23,036 nucleotides of DNA from Gammaproteobacteria bacterium (GTDB lineage Bacteria > Pseudomonadota > Gammaproteobacteria > Arenicellales > Arenicellaceae), in contig DNHK01000150.1 of NCBI GenBank assembly GCA_003485905.1, forward strand, positions 1 to 23,036, read 5' to 3'. The notes under the pieces were generated by a model. It did not search any database, was not told the origin of the DNA, and was given only the letters and a program-made list of their open reading frames with translations. A program made the position numbers and the translations under genes. Positions within the stretch are counted from its first letter, which is position 1. Every line of letters starts with the position of its first letter. Below, one piece after another: positions 1 to 6,489 of this stretch.

Positions 1-150
1 CTCATCATTTTTCCAATCGATACTGTTTAGTAAGCGGGTGAAATATTCATCGGCTGCTGTCGGTGGAATTAATACACCATAGTACTTAGCGACCCCCTCT
101 TTGGGGAGAAGGTTGTCTGGCCGTTCTATCGGTTGGCGGAATAAATCCAT
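1..150 (-). CDS. alkB: AlkB-like 2OG-Fe(II) DNA repair dioxygenase, N-terminal part (cut by window edge)
   Basis: The first 50 codons of a gene that runs off the left edge of the window. The ATG (148-150) opens a frame with no stop to base 1. The peptide contains NLLPKEGVAKYYGVLIPP followed by a D-E-Y-F...L-N-S-I-D-W stretch, which matches the N-terminal substrate-lid region of AlkB-type dioxygenases. AlkB family enzymes oxidatively remove alkyl groups from damaged bases using Fe(II) and 2-oxoglutarate. The catalytic HxD...H residues lie outside the window, so activity cannot be checked. The start overlaps the last 25 bases of the Ada-type zinc-domain gene upstream, which suggests translational coupling. 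It is the fourth and most distal visible gene of the alkylation-repair operon. Family assignment comes from the N-terminus and the context together. Confidence 0.8.
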   Translation of the reverse strand, partial: MDLFRQPIERPDNLLPKEGVAKYYGVLIPPTAADEYFTRLLNSIDWKNDE

Positions 151-374
151 TTTTGATATTCACTTTTCATGCAATGACCACAGGGCCGATAGCCTTCAGA
201 TTTCGCTTCATCGGAAGATTCAAAAAATACACGGTTCTCGCGTTTCATTCTCTTCCCAGAATAACAGTCGAGAGTACCGTATATATTAAGCTTGCGATTG
301 CCACCGTATAATACCGTCCCGTGTCTAATTTTTTCACGCAAGGCGATGTCCTGAATGTCTCGATGGCGTATCAC
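126..374 (-). CDS. Free-standing Ada-type metal-binding domain protein (82 aa)
   Basis: A small protein made almost entirely of the Ada N-terminal metal-binding fold. The signature runs from Y32-G-T-L-D-C37 through K44-R-E-N-R-V-F-F to G61-Y-R-P-C65-G-H-C68. In full-length Ada this domain accepts a methyl group from DNA phosphotriesters on its first Cys (Cys38) and turns the protein into an activator. Here the equivalent first Cys (C37) and the RPCxxC pair are present, but the fourth ligand, which lies four residues after the first Cys in Ada, is K41. Zinc would therefore need another ligand or may not bind in the same way. The start is GTG, four bases after the stop of the 2OG oxygenase, without a strong ribosome site. 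The gene follows an Ada-like protein that lacks this domain, so the two may form a split Ada system (inference). Confidence 0.8.
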   Translation of the reverse strand: MIRHRDIQDIALREKIRHGTVLYGGNRKLNIYGTLDCYSGKRMKRENRVFFESSDEAKSEGYRPCGHCMKSEYQKWIYSANR

Positions 375-377
375 GTT

Positions 378-1091
378 TTAACTTACGGCATCGTGAAATA
401 TGATGCCTAGCGTGTGTCGACTACCACTGATTACCTCACTAACACCATGCCGCATACTAGCTCGATAATAGCCTCTGGCACCCTTTACCGGGCGGAAGTT
501 TGTGGTAAATACCATCATGTCGCCTAATCGCGGTTGTAATACGATCGCTTTGGACTGCGCCCTGGGTGCTTGCTGAGTCAGCACAAATTCTCCACCGGAA
601 AAATCTATTCCGGGTTCGTTTAGAAAAATTGCGATCTGCAGCGGGAAGTAAATATCGCCGTATAAATCCTGATGCAAGGTATTAAACCCACCCTGACCGT
701 ACTTTAAGATCAACGGTGTTGGTTTTAGTTGATGGTTAGCCTGGCATTCGGCTTGCAGCGCCTGAAGTGTGGGAGGAAACTGTTTCTCTATATTCAGTTG
801 CCTCATCCATAGATTGGCAATCGGGGCCAAATATGGATAGAGGCATTCTCGCAATGTTTGAACAAGATCAGGTAACGGGTAATCGAAATACTTATATTCA
901 CCTAATCCAAACCGGTAACGCTCCATCACTACGGTTTTGCGGTAGCCGTTTGGGGCGTCGTATCTTTCAATAAGCTGCTGACATTGCAGTTTACTTAGAA
1001 CACTTGATACCTGAGCATAACCTTTGCTATGCAGTTCATCGGCCGCTTGTTGCCAATCTAATTGGTGCGTTTTATCAATGGCGTCTTGCAC
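378..1091 (-). CDS. 2OG-Fe(II) oxygenase of the Ada-linked type (237 aa)
   Basis: A 2-oxoglutarate/Fe(II)-dependent oxygenase. The double-stranded beta-helix core carries the metal motif H140-x-D142 (in LHQDLYGD). The distal His is in MRHGVS near residue 210, and the likely 2OG-binding Arg is in the following GSRHTLGIIFHDA stretch. FSGGEFVL and LGDMMVF are typical core strands. The N-terminal RFGLGEYKYFDYPLP segment is characteristic of a family commonly found beside ada and alkB. Its physiological substrate is not established to my knowledge. I chose the GTG at 1089-1091 because it lies one base after the ada stop and gives the usual family length. The longer frame to 1169 starts with TTG, overlaps ada by 77 bases and adds 26 residues unrelated to the fold. 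Translation is probably coupled to ada. Confidence 0.85.
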   Translation of the reverse strand: MQDAIDKTHQLDWQQAADELHSKGYAQVSSVLSKLQCQQLIERYDAPNGYRKTVVMERYRFGLGEYKYFDYPLPDLVQTLRECLYPYLAPIANLWMRQLNIEKQFPPTLQALQAECQANHQLKPTPLILKYGQGGFNTLHQDLYGDIYFPLQIAIFLNEPGIDFSGGEFVLTQQAPRAQSKAIVLQPRLGDMMVFTTNFRPVKGARGYYRASMRHGVSEVISGSRHTLGIIFHDAVS

Positions 1092-1092
1092 C

Positions 1093-1938
1093 CTACTGTA
1101 TTCCCGGCCTTGATGCTTCCCAGCCAATAATGGCCGACTTTCGGGTTGTGCCCCACATATAGCCACCAAGCTTGCCGCTGGTTTGAATCACTCTATGGCA
1201 GGGAATAAGGAATGCTACCGGATTGCTTCCAATGGCTGTACCAACCGCTCTTGATGCTTTGGGTTTGTCGATATGTTGAGCGACACTGCCATAGGTTGTT
1301 AACTGGCCCATGGGGATGGTTAGCAATGCCTCCCAAACTTTTAGCTGAAACTCTGTGCCTTTCAAATGTAGCTTGATCTGATCAAGTTGTTTCCAGTCAT
1401 TTTGAAAAATAAACAAAGCGTCTTGCTGAAACTTATCCACCATCTGGCGGTATTGCGCGTTTGGGAAACACTGCATTAGGTGAGACAGCGCTTGGTTCTC
1501 ATCGGCTTCGAAAAATAGTTTGCAGACACCCTTTTCAGTTGAAGCCACCATAATTTTCCCGAAAGGGCTGTCTGCAAAACAATAATTGATTGCTAGGGCT
1601 TCACCGCCGTTTTTAAATTCACCTGGTGTCATTCCCTCAATATTGATAAACAAATCGTGTAAGCGGCTGGTACCGGATAAACCTGTTTTATACGCAGTGC
1701 CTAATAACGTCGAGTGCTCATTTTTCAATAATTGCTTCGCATAACTAATGCTTAGGTATTGCATGAACTTTTTGGGGCTGACGCCTGCCCACTCCGTAAA
1801 CAAGCGCTGAAAATGAAATGGGCTCATACCGATCGCTGCAGAAAGCTCATCTAGGGATGGCTGGTCCTTAAAATGCAGTTGGATATAGTCGATCGCCTGA
1901 GAAATGCGAAGATAATTAGTGTTTTCTTTATCTGACAT
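1093..1938 (-). CDS. ada: Ada-like AraC-family regulator fused to O6-methylguanine-DNA methyltransferase (281 aa)
   Basis: Residues about 10-110 form an AraC-type double helix-turn-helix (SLDELSAAIGMSPFHFQRLF, then MTPGEFKNGG). Residues about 120-281 form a suicide methyltransferase with the active-site IPCHRVI (C247) and the C-terminal GGYMWG...K motif. Such proteins remove O6-alkyl groups from guanine onto C247 and can regulate alkylation-repair genes. The Ada N-terminal metal-binding domain is missing from the polypeptide but occurs as a separate gene at 126-374 in the same operon. I chose the ATG at 1936-1938 because AGGTGGAG precedes it at good spacing; the GTG four codons upstream lies inside that ribosome site. 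It is the first of at least four co-directional genes and probably controls the operon. No sequence identical to an E. coli Ada box was recognised upstream. Confidence 0.9.
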   Translation of the reverse strand: MSDKENTNYLRISQAIDYIQLHFKDQPSLDELSAAIGMSPFHFQRLFTEWAGVSPKKFMQYLSISYAKQLLKNEHSTLLGTAYKTGLSGTSRLHDLFINIEGMTPGEFKNGGEALAINYCFADSPFGKIMVASTEKGVCKLFFEADENQALSHLMQCFPNAQYRQMVDKFQQDALFIFQNDWKQLDQIKLHLKGTEFQLKVWEALLTIPMGQLTTYGSVAQHIDKPKASRAVGTAIGSNPVAFLIPCHRVIQTSGKLGGYMWGTTRKSAIIGWEASRPGIQ

Positions 1939-1990
1939 GATCCGCTCCACCTACATGCTTTTTAATCGACTCGATAACATTTAGTGGCAT
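1928..1990 (-). CDS. Possible 20-residue leader peptide overlapping the ada start
   Basis: An ATG at 1988-1990 follows AAGGGAT at plausible ribosome-site spacing. It opens a 20-codon frame (begins MPLNVIESIKK) that ends in TAA at 1928-1930, ten bases into ada and in a different frame. The arrangement would place ribosomes on the ada ribosome site, which is contained inside this short frame. This could be a coupling or attenuating leader, or simply chance. Nothing in the peptide resembles a known leader. Confidence is low because short frames with a purine-rich stretch upstream are common. Confidence 0.2.
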   Translation of the reverse strand: MPLNVIESIKKHVGGADHVR

Positions 1991-2338
1991 GGCTATCCCT
2001 TGATAAAAACTTGATGTATTAGCACCTAAGAACCGTGCTATCTGCCTTAACTTATGTATCAATATCAGCATGCCAAATACTCTCGAAGGACAATGTTGGT
2101 GGGACTATAGGGGCTAAGTAGCCATTGATCGACCCGAATCTTGCTAAACAACGAATAGTGACAAATACCCATCCAGCATAAAGCTTACAACTTATATGTA
2201 TGACCTAAAGATGTTTTTATCTTCAAATTGTATGGGTAATTATTACTTTTTATCTAGCGAACCATCTGTTTTATACTCTTCACCACTTTAATTCTATGAC
2301 CGTGCCGTGATATGAGCGGCTCTGAAGGACGAGAACAC
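1939..2338. promoter_or_regulatory. Divergent intergenic region between the ada operon and the NHL-protein gene
   Basis: About 400 bases separate the minus-strand ada operon from the plus-strand NHL gene. The part next to ada holds the possible leader frame. On the plus strand, TATACT at 2272-2277 is a good -10 candidate, but the hexamer 17 bases before it (TTTATC) is a poor -35. The stretch from 2190 to 2290 is AT-rich, as promoters often are. I see no tRNA, no repeat and no recognisable remnant of another gene here. Confidence 0.35.
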
Positions 2339-3601
2339 ATGAGAAGAATTTTGATTTCAGTATCGTTGCTGTTTACCTTTGGCGCGAGCATTGCCCAAGA
2401 CGCAGAGCCATCAAGTTCAAGCTTTGCCGCCGTTCCGACAGAAAAGGGTGGTCAAGATATTTTTGGTCCTTACGACATCGTAGAAAACTGGCCTAAAGAT
2501 ACTGCCATGTCTGCGGGCCATGAAGACTGGACTTTTGCGGCTGTGCGCGGGGTGTATGCGGAAAGCCCAGATCGTGTATTAGCGGTACAGCTTGGTGAAT
2601 TGCCGAACATTGAGCGACCTGCACCGCGTGTCCTACCGGAAATAGGCCCGGGTATAGGCTTTCCCGTGGCTCGGGCACCATGGCGTAGCTATCGGGCAGC
2701 GCAGGGCGCTGGCGGAGCAAATTTGCTTAGTGGTCAAGGCGCCCGTGAAGGAGTCGATTTTCGCGATGGGCACGGCATATTGGTGTTTGATGGCGAGGGT
2801 AATCTCATCGAAGAATGGACGCAGTGGGATTCGATTTTGGAACGACCACACTCGATCTACGTCAGTCCTTACGATCCTGAGAAACATGTGTGGGTTATTG
2901 ATGACGGTAAGCATGTGATATACAAGTTCACTAATGACGGTGAGCAACTTGTGCAGACGATTGGCGTGCCTGGTGAGGGCGGTATCGACGAGACGCATCT
3001 ATTCTGGCCAAGTTATATGGCTTGGGCAGCGGATGGAAGCTTCTACGTTTCTGATGGTGCGGATTTTTATAATCCAGATCGGCCACTCGGTGCTCGCGTC
3101 GTTAAATATGATAAAGACGGCAACTACTTGCTTGAATGGGGGCAAGAAGGAATTCCGCCGAATGAATCGCGGCCAGCCTATTTCAATAATGTTCACGGCA
3201 TTGCAGTGGATCCAGCTACGGGACGCGTATTCGTTAATGATCGGCAGAACCATCGAATTCAAGCTTTCACCGCAGAGGGTGAGTACTTGCATGAATGGCC
3301 AGTCGGCGACGCGCCGTCGGATGTGCATATGTTTATTATCAGTGCAGATAGCTATTTGTGGGCGGCGGATCGTGGCAGCAACCGAATCTTAAAATATGAT
3401 CTGGACGGAAACTTTTTATATGCCTGGGGCGTTTCTGGCGATTTCCCGGGAGGCATGTGGGGTGTTCATGCGATCAGCGTTGACACAGAAGGAAATTTTT
3501 ACGTAGCCGAGGTGGATAACGGCAGAGTGCAGAAGTATCGACCACGCCCGGGTGCTAATCCGGATTATCTAATTGCTCCGGCAGTAAATCACCTGGACTA
3601 A
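2339..3601 (+). CDS. Exported NHL-repeat beta-propeller protein, PAL-like (420 aa)
   Basis: A secreted or periplasmic beta-propeller. Residues 1-19 are a signal peptide (MRR, hydrophobic core, cut after S-I-A). From about residue 130 there are several NHL-type repeats, each with a hydrophobic strand, a D-x-x-N/H-x-R-I/V pattern and a 'G-x-x-L/Y-x-W' end. Examples are VNDRQNHRIQAF and AADRGSNRILKYD. The closest familiar architecture is the peptidyl-alpha-hydroxyglycine alpha-amidating lyase-like NHL proteins of bacteria, but lyase chemistry cannot be claimed from sequence alone. The ATG at 2339 is preferred over one at 2312 because GAAGGACGAG lies just before it and the signal peptide then starts cleanly. 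The next gene, an amidohydrolase 71 bases downstream, is probably co-transcribed, so the pair may act on the same exported substrate (inference). Confidence 0.8.
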   Translation: MRRILISVSLLFTFGASIAQDAEPSSSSFAAVPTEKGGQDIFGPYDIVENWPKDTAMSAGHEDWTFAAVRGVYAESPDRVLAVQLGELPNIERPAPRVLPEIGPGIGFPVARAPWRSYRAAQGAGGANLLSGQGAREGVDFRDGHGILVFDGEGNLIEEWTQWDSILERPHSIYVSPYDPEKHVWVIDDGKHVIYKFTNDGEQLVQTIGVPGEGGIDETHLFWPSYMAWAADGSFYVSDGADFYNPDRPLGARVVKYDKDGNYLLEWGQEGIPPNESRPAYFNNVHGIAVDPATGRVFVNDRQNHRIQAFTAEGEYLHEWPVGDAPSDVHMFIISADSYLWAADRGSNRILKYDLDGNFLYAWGVSGDFPGGMWGVHAISVDTEGNFYVAEVDNGRVQKYRPRPGANPDYLIAPAVNHLD

Positions 3602-3672
3602 TAATTATTCGGGTTACCTTATTTTGCGCGCTACTAGCCGATATCTTTTCGCTACTACTATGGGGATGAAAC

Positions 3673-4755
3673 ATGTCAAATCGTAGAAATTTTCTTAAGA
3701 ACTTCGGTGCAGCAGCGGGCGGTGCCTATCTGATGGGTAACGGCTTGAATGCTTTAGCACAGCCTACTCGTCGCGAAGTTACTCTAAACGGCAAACGGGT
3801 CACAACTGTCGATGTTCACGCACATTGCGTGATTCCTGAGGTCGAGGAGATGGTGAAGGGCACTTCGCTAAGCGGTGCGCCGTTTCCGCCCTGGCAGGTA
3901 TTGGGCCCGTCACGTTTTGAGGAGATGGATCGCAGAGGTATAGACTATCAAGCGCTAAGTATGGCTATTTATGGGCACTGGTGGTATGCGGCTGACCGTG
4001 AATTCGCAGCTCGTATTGTCCGCGCCGCTGACGAATCGTTGGCAGCTTGGGTTGAGCAACACCCAGATCGATTTGTAGCTTTGTCATCGGTCGCACTACC
4101 GTATCCGGATCTCGCGGCAGCGCAATTGGAATATGGAGTGAAAGAGCTCGGTGCTCGTGGTGCTTCTATCGGTGGACAAGTTCACGGGGAGTACCCATCT
4201 GCAGAGCGTTTCGACGTGTTTTGGGCTAAAGCCGAAGAACTTGATGTTCCCGTTTTTATGCACCCCGCGCTTGGTGCGCCAAATCTTGTAATGGAAAACA
4301 CTCTGAAGGGACGCGGCGGTCTGGACAACGTCATCGGTGGTCCGTTAGAAACAACGTTGTTTCTAACGCATATGATATTCGACGGCACACTCGACCGTTT
4401 TCCGAACTTAAAGGTTGTTGGGGCGCACGGGGGTGGTTATTTACCTTCGTACCTCGGTCGTACAGAAGTTGCATGCGAGCGTTTTCAGGACGAAGAGGCA
4501 AATTGCCTAAATACAAAAAAACCTAGCGAATATTTGCAGAGCCAGATTTTTGCCGATTCAATGGTATTTTCAGCTGAGGGACTACGTCATTTGGTAGCTG
4601 AAATGGGAGCAAGTCAGGTTGTGTATGGAACCGACTCCCCATTCCCATGGCCAGAGACCATGGATCTGATCATTGACTCACCTACGTTGAGTGATGCTGA
4701 GAAAGAAGCCATCCTGGGTGGCAACTTGCTGCGTATGCTCCGCATCGAAGGGTAG
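3673..4755 (+). CDS. Tat-exported amidohydrolase, ACMSD-like family (360 aa)
   Basis: A metal-dependent TIM-barrel hydrolase or decarboxylase of the amidohydrolase-2 type. The N-terminus has a twin-arginine signal (S-N-R-R-N-F-L-K, then a Gly/Ala-rich core to about residue 29). Metal and catalytic residues are visible in order: H49-A-H51 on strand 1 (VDVHAHC), H197 (VFMHPAL), H252 (VVGAHGGGYLP) and D321 (YGTDSPFPWPE). Members of this family include 2-amino-3-carboxymuconate-6-semialdehyde decarboxylase and resorcylate-type decarboxylases. The exact substrate is not predictable. GGGGATG just before the ATG serves as the ribosome site. Tat export of a member of this largely cytosolic family is notable. 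The gene ends 60 bases from the convergent haem/FG-GAP gene, and I see no strong terminator between them. Confidence 0.85.
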   Translation: MSNRRNFLKNFGAAAGGAYLMGNGLNALAQPTRREVTLNGKRVTTVDVHAHCVIPEVEEMVKGTSLSGAPFPPWQVLGPSRFEEMDRRGIDYQALSMAIYGHWWYAADREFAARIVRAADESLAAWVEQHPDRFVALSSVALPYPDLAAAQLEYGVKELGARGASIGGQVHGEYPSAERFDVFWAKAEELDVPVFMHPALGAPNLVMENTLKGRGGLDNVIGGPLETTLFLTHMIFDGTLDRFPNLKVVGAHGGGYLPSYLGRTEVACERFQDEEANCLNTKKPSEYLQSQIFADSMVFSAEGLRHLVAEMGASQVVYGTDSPFPWPETMDLIIDSPTLSDAEKEAILGGNLLRMLRIEG

Positions 4756-4815
4756 TATTTGATTCGCTAAGTTTACTCAACTGTCTGACTGATCAGGCGG
4801 CTAAAAAGTACGGGG

Positions 4816-6432
4816 TTAATTTTTAATTGAATTGTTATCAAGAATCAGAATAGATGGGGCTGATTCTGCCAAGGCACGGTAGGTATCCATAAAAGCGAAC
4901 ATTCCGGTCGGAACGTTCGCGCCGCCAAGCACGATATCTACGTCGGCATCACCATCGATGTCACCAGCATCAATGGTCATCCAACGACCACTATTTAGCT
5001 CGGGCGTCGAATGGGCGGTAAATTCCAATCTCCCATTATTTTCTAAATATACAAATGACTCTCTTTGTTCTATTGCGAAATCTGGGGAAAAGGAGATTGC
5101 TGCGATATCCAAATCGCCATCATTGTCAAAATCTGCTGCCCTTGCACCAAAAGCGCCATACATTGGATAAAAGTAAGCTTCCTCAAATTGTAGGTCGCCC
5201 TGGTTTAGGTATATTCGAATACCCTGAAAATTCTTTAATGTGTTGTAAGGGTCTGAATCAACGTTATCTCCATTCACGACTAAGAAATCCATTTGGCCAT
5301 CTTGGTTAAAGTCCTGCAGTTCAAAATATGTGTGGCCGTATGATGGGTGTGTCTCAAAGATTGTAGTGCTCTCAAACTCATTCTCTCCATTATTGGTAAG
5401 AATGTAGAACCCTTCCTGGGCGTGCGATAACAGAACTGCGATGTCAGGATGCTGATCACCGTTGAAATCGTGAATTACGGCTTTAACTGCACCAGGCCGG
5501 CCAATCAAGACATGCTCAAGATAACTGCCGTCGGGTTGAGACTCGAACCAAGCTAAATTTCCCTGTTGCCCACCAAACCCGCACACCACGAAGTCTAGAA
5601 CGCCGTCTCCATTGAAGTCATCTGTGTCCATATCGGCCATCCGATAGATGTCATTTATAGCGACGCTAATGCTGGTGCTAGTGACGCTTTGATCAACCAG
5701 CGGCAGGCGGCTGATAGTAGCGACTTTCTCAAACGAAGCCGTTACAGAGAAAAGATCGCCGATAGATGCAAGAAAAGCGCTATCTGCGGTGAACTCAATA
5801 TCGACCGGAGCAATCGCAGGACCAAATTTGAGAGGCGGCGAAATCAGTTGCCCATCTGCGCCTAAAATGGCGAGCGAGTTTGCAGCGGCATCGCCAATAT
5901 AGACTTGATTTGTATCCTCTTTAACGTGGACTAAAGTGGTTATGGTGGGGTCGGAGCGATAGTTAGACTGGACAATGTCAAATTGAGGTAATTCCCAGCT
6001 CAATGTTGGCTTGCTTGCTTGCGGGATTGGTACTTCCGTCGCAGATTCGACGTAATAATGTCTTAAAGTCTCCCAATCGCTATCGCTCAATATAGGTGCC
6101 GCAGGAACCATGTTTTCTCTGGTTAGAAACGTTAGTTTCGACTTAACATTTTCCTGCGCGAATTCGGGGTGGTGTGAGAGGTAGTCGATATTTTCTATGC
6201 CCATCATATAACCCATATATCCCAGCACCATTTCCCAGCTTCGCTTGGGCAAGATATCGGGCAGGGGCTCGAGATGACAGGTTGAGCAATATAAGGTTGC
6301 AAGCTCTTTGCCGTGAGAAACCTCCCGTTGTGCCTGCCACTTGCTCAATAATCGACCAGGGTCAGAAAAAGCGATGATCAACCCAAGTATCGCCAGGCTG
6401 CTACCAATAAGTACTTTCTTGGGGGTGATCAA
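4816..6432 (-). CDS. Membrane-anchored mono-haem cytochrome c / FG-GAP (VCBS) repeat protein (538 aa)
   Basis: Residues 7-22 are a hydrophobic signal or anchor. One c-type haem site follows, C49-S-T-C52-H53, in a compact cytochrome domain to about residue 135. The rest is a beta-propeller with at least five Asp-rich calcium-type loops of the form D-x-N/D-x-D-G-x-x-D. They lie near residues 271-280, 322-331, 374-383, 434-443 and 491-500. The protein should sit in the periplasm or on the outer face of the membrane and combine electron transfer with a ligand-binding propeller. The start is TTG (6430-6432), with GGAG at seven bases' spacing. No in-frame ATG lies nearby. It is the last gene of the long minus-strand run, 57 bases after the TonB receptor, which suggests an extracytoplasmic redox step on the imported compound (inference). 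Confidence 0.85.
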   Translation of the reverse strand: MITPKKVLIGSSLAILGLIIAFSDPGRLLSKWQAQREVSHGKELATLYCSTCHLEPLPDILPKRSWEMVLGYMGYMMGIENIDYLSHHPEFAQENVKSKLTFLTRENMVPAAPILSDSDWETLRHYYVESATEVPIPQASKPTLSWELPQFDIVQSNYRSDPTITTLVHVKEDTNQVYIGDAAANSLAILGADGQLISPPLKFGPAIAPVDIEFTADSAFLASIGDLFSVTASFEKVATISRLPLVDQSVTSTSISVAINDIYRMADMDTDDFNGDGVLDFVVCGFGGQQGNLAWFESQPDGSYLEHVLIGRPGAVKAVIHDFNGDQHPDIAVLLSHAQEGFYILTNNGENEFESTTIFETHPSYGHTYFELQDFNQDGQMDFLVVNGDNVDSDPYNTLKNFQGIRIYLNQGDLQFEEAYFYPMYGAFGARAADFDNDGDLDIAAISFSPDFAIEQRESFVYLENNGRLEFTAHSTPELNSGRWMTIDAGDIDGDADVDIVLGGANVPTGMFAFMDTYRALAESAPSILILDNNSIKN

Positions 6433-6489
6433 TTCAATGCTCCGGTAATTTATTAAGGCAATTCATTTTAGCGACTCTATAGTTTGTAT

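Noticed and set aside
1092-1169. Longer 263-residue version of the 2OG oxygenase starting inside ada
   Set aside because: It needs a TTG start, overlaps ada by 77 bases, and the added residues do not match the family N-terminus; the GTG at 1091 is better.
2000-2338. tRNA or small RNA gene in the ada/NHL intergenic gap
   Set aside because: No cloverleaf arms, T-loop consensus or terminator hairpin could be found by eye.
2633-2998. Minus-strand 121-codon frame opposite the NHL gene
   Set aside because: Antisense shadow; the plus-strand NHL protein with signal peptide and repeats explains this DNA.
4756-4815. Terminator between the amidohydrolase and the haem/FG-GAP gene
   Set aside because: Only a small CTGA/TCAG repeat without a convincing stem or T-run could be found, so I do not list it as a feature.
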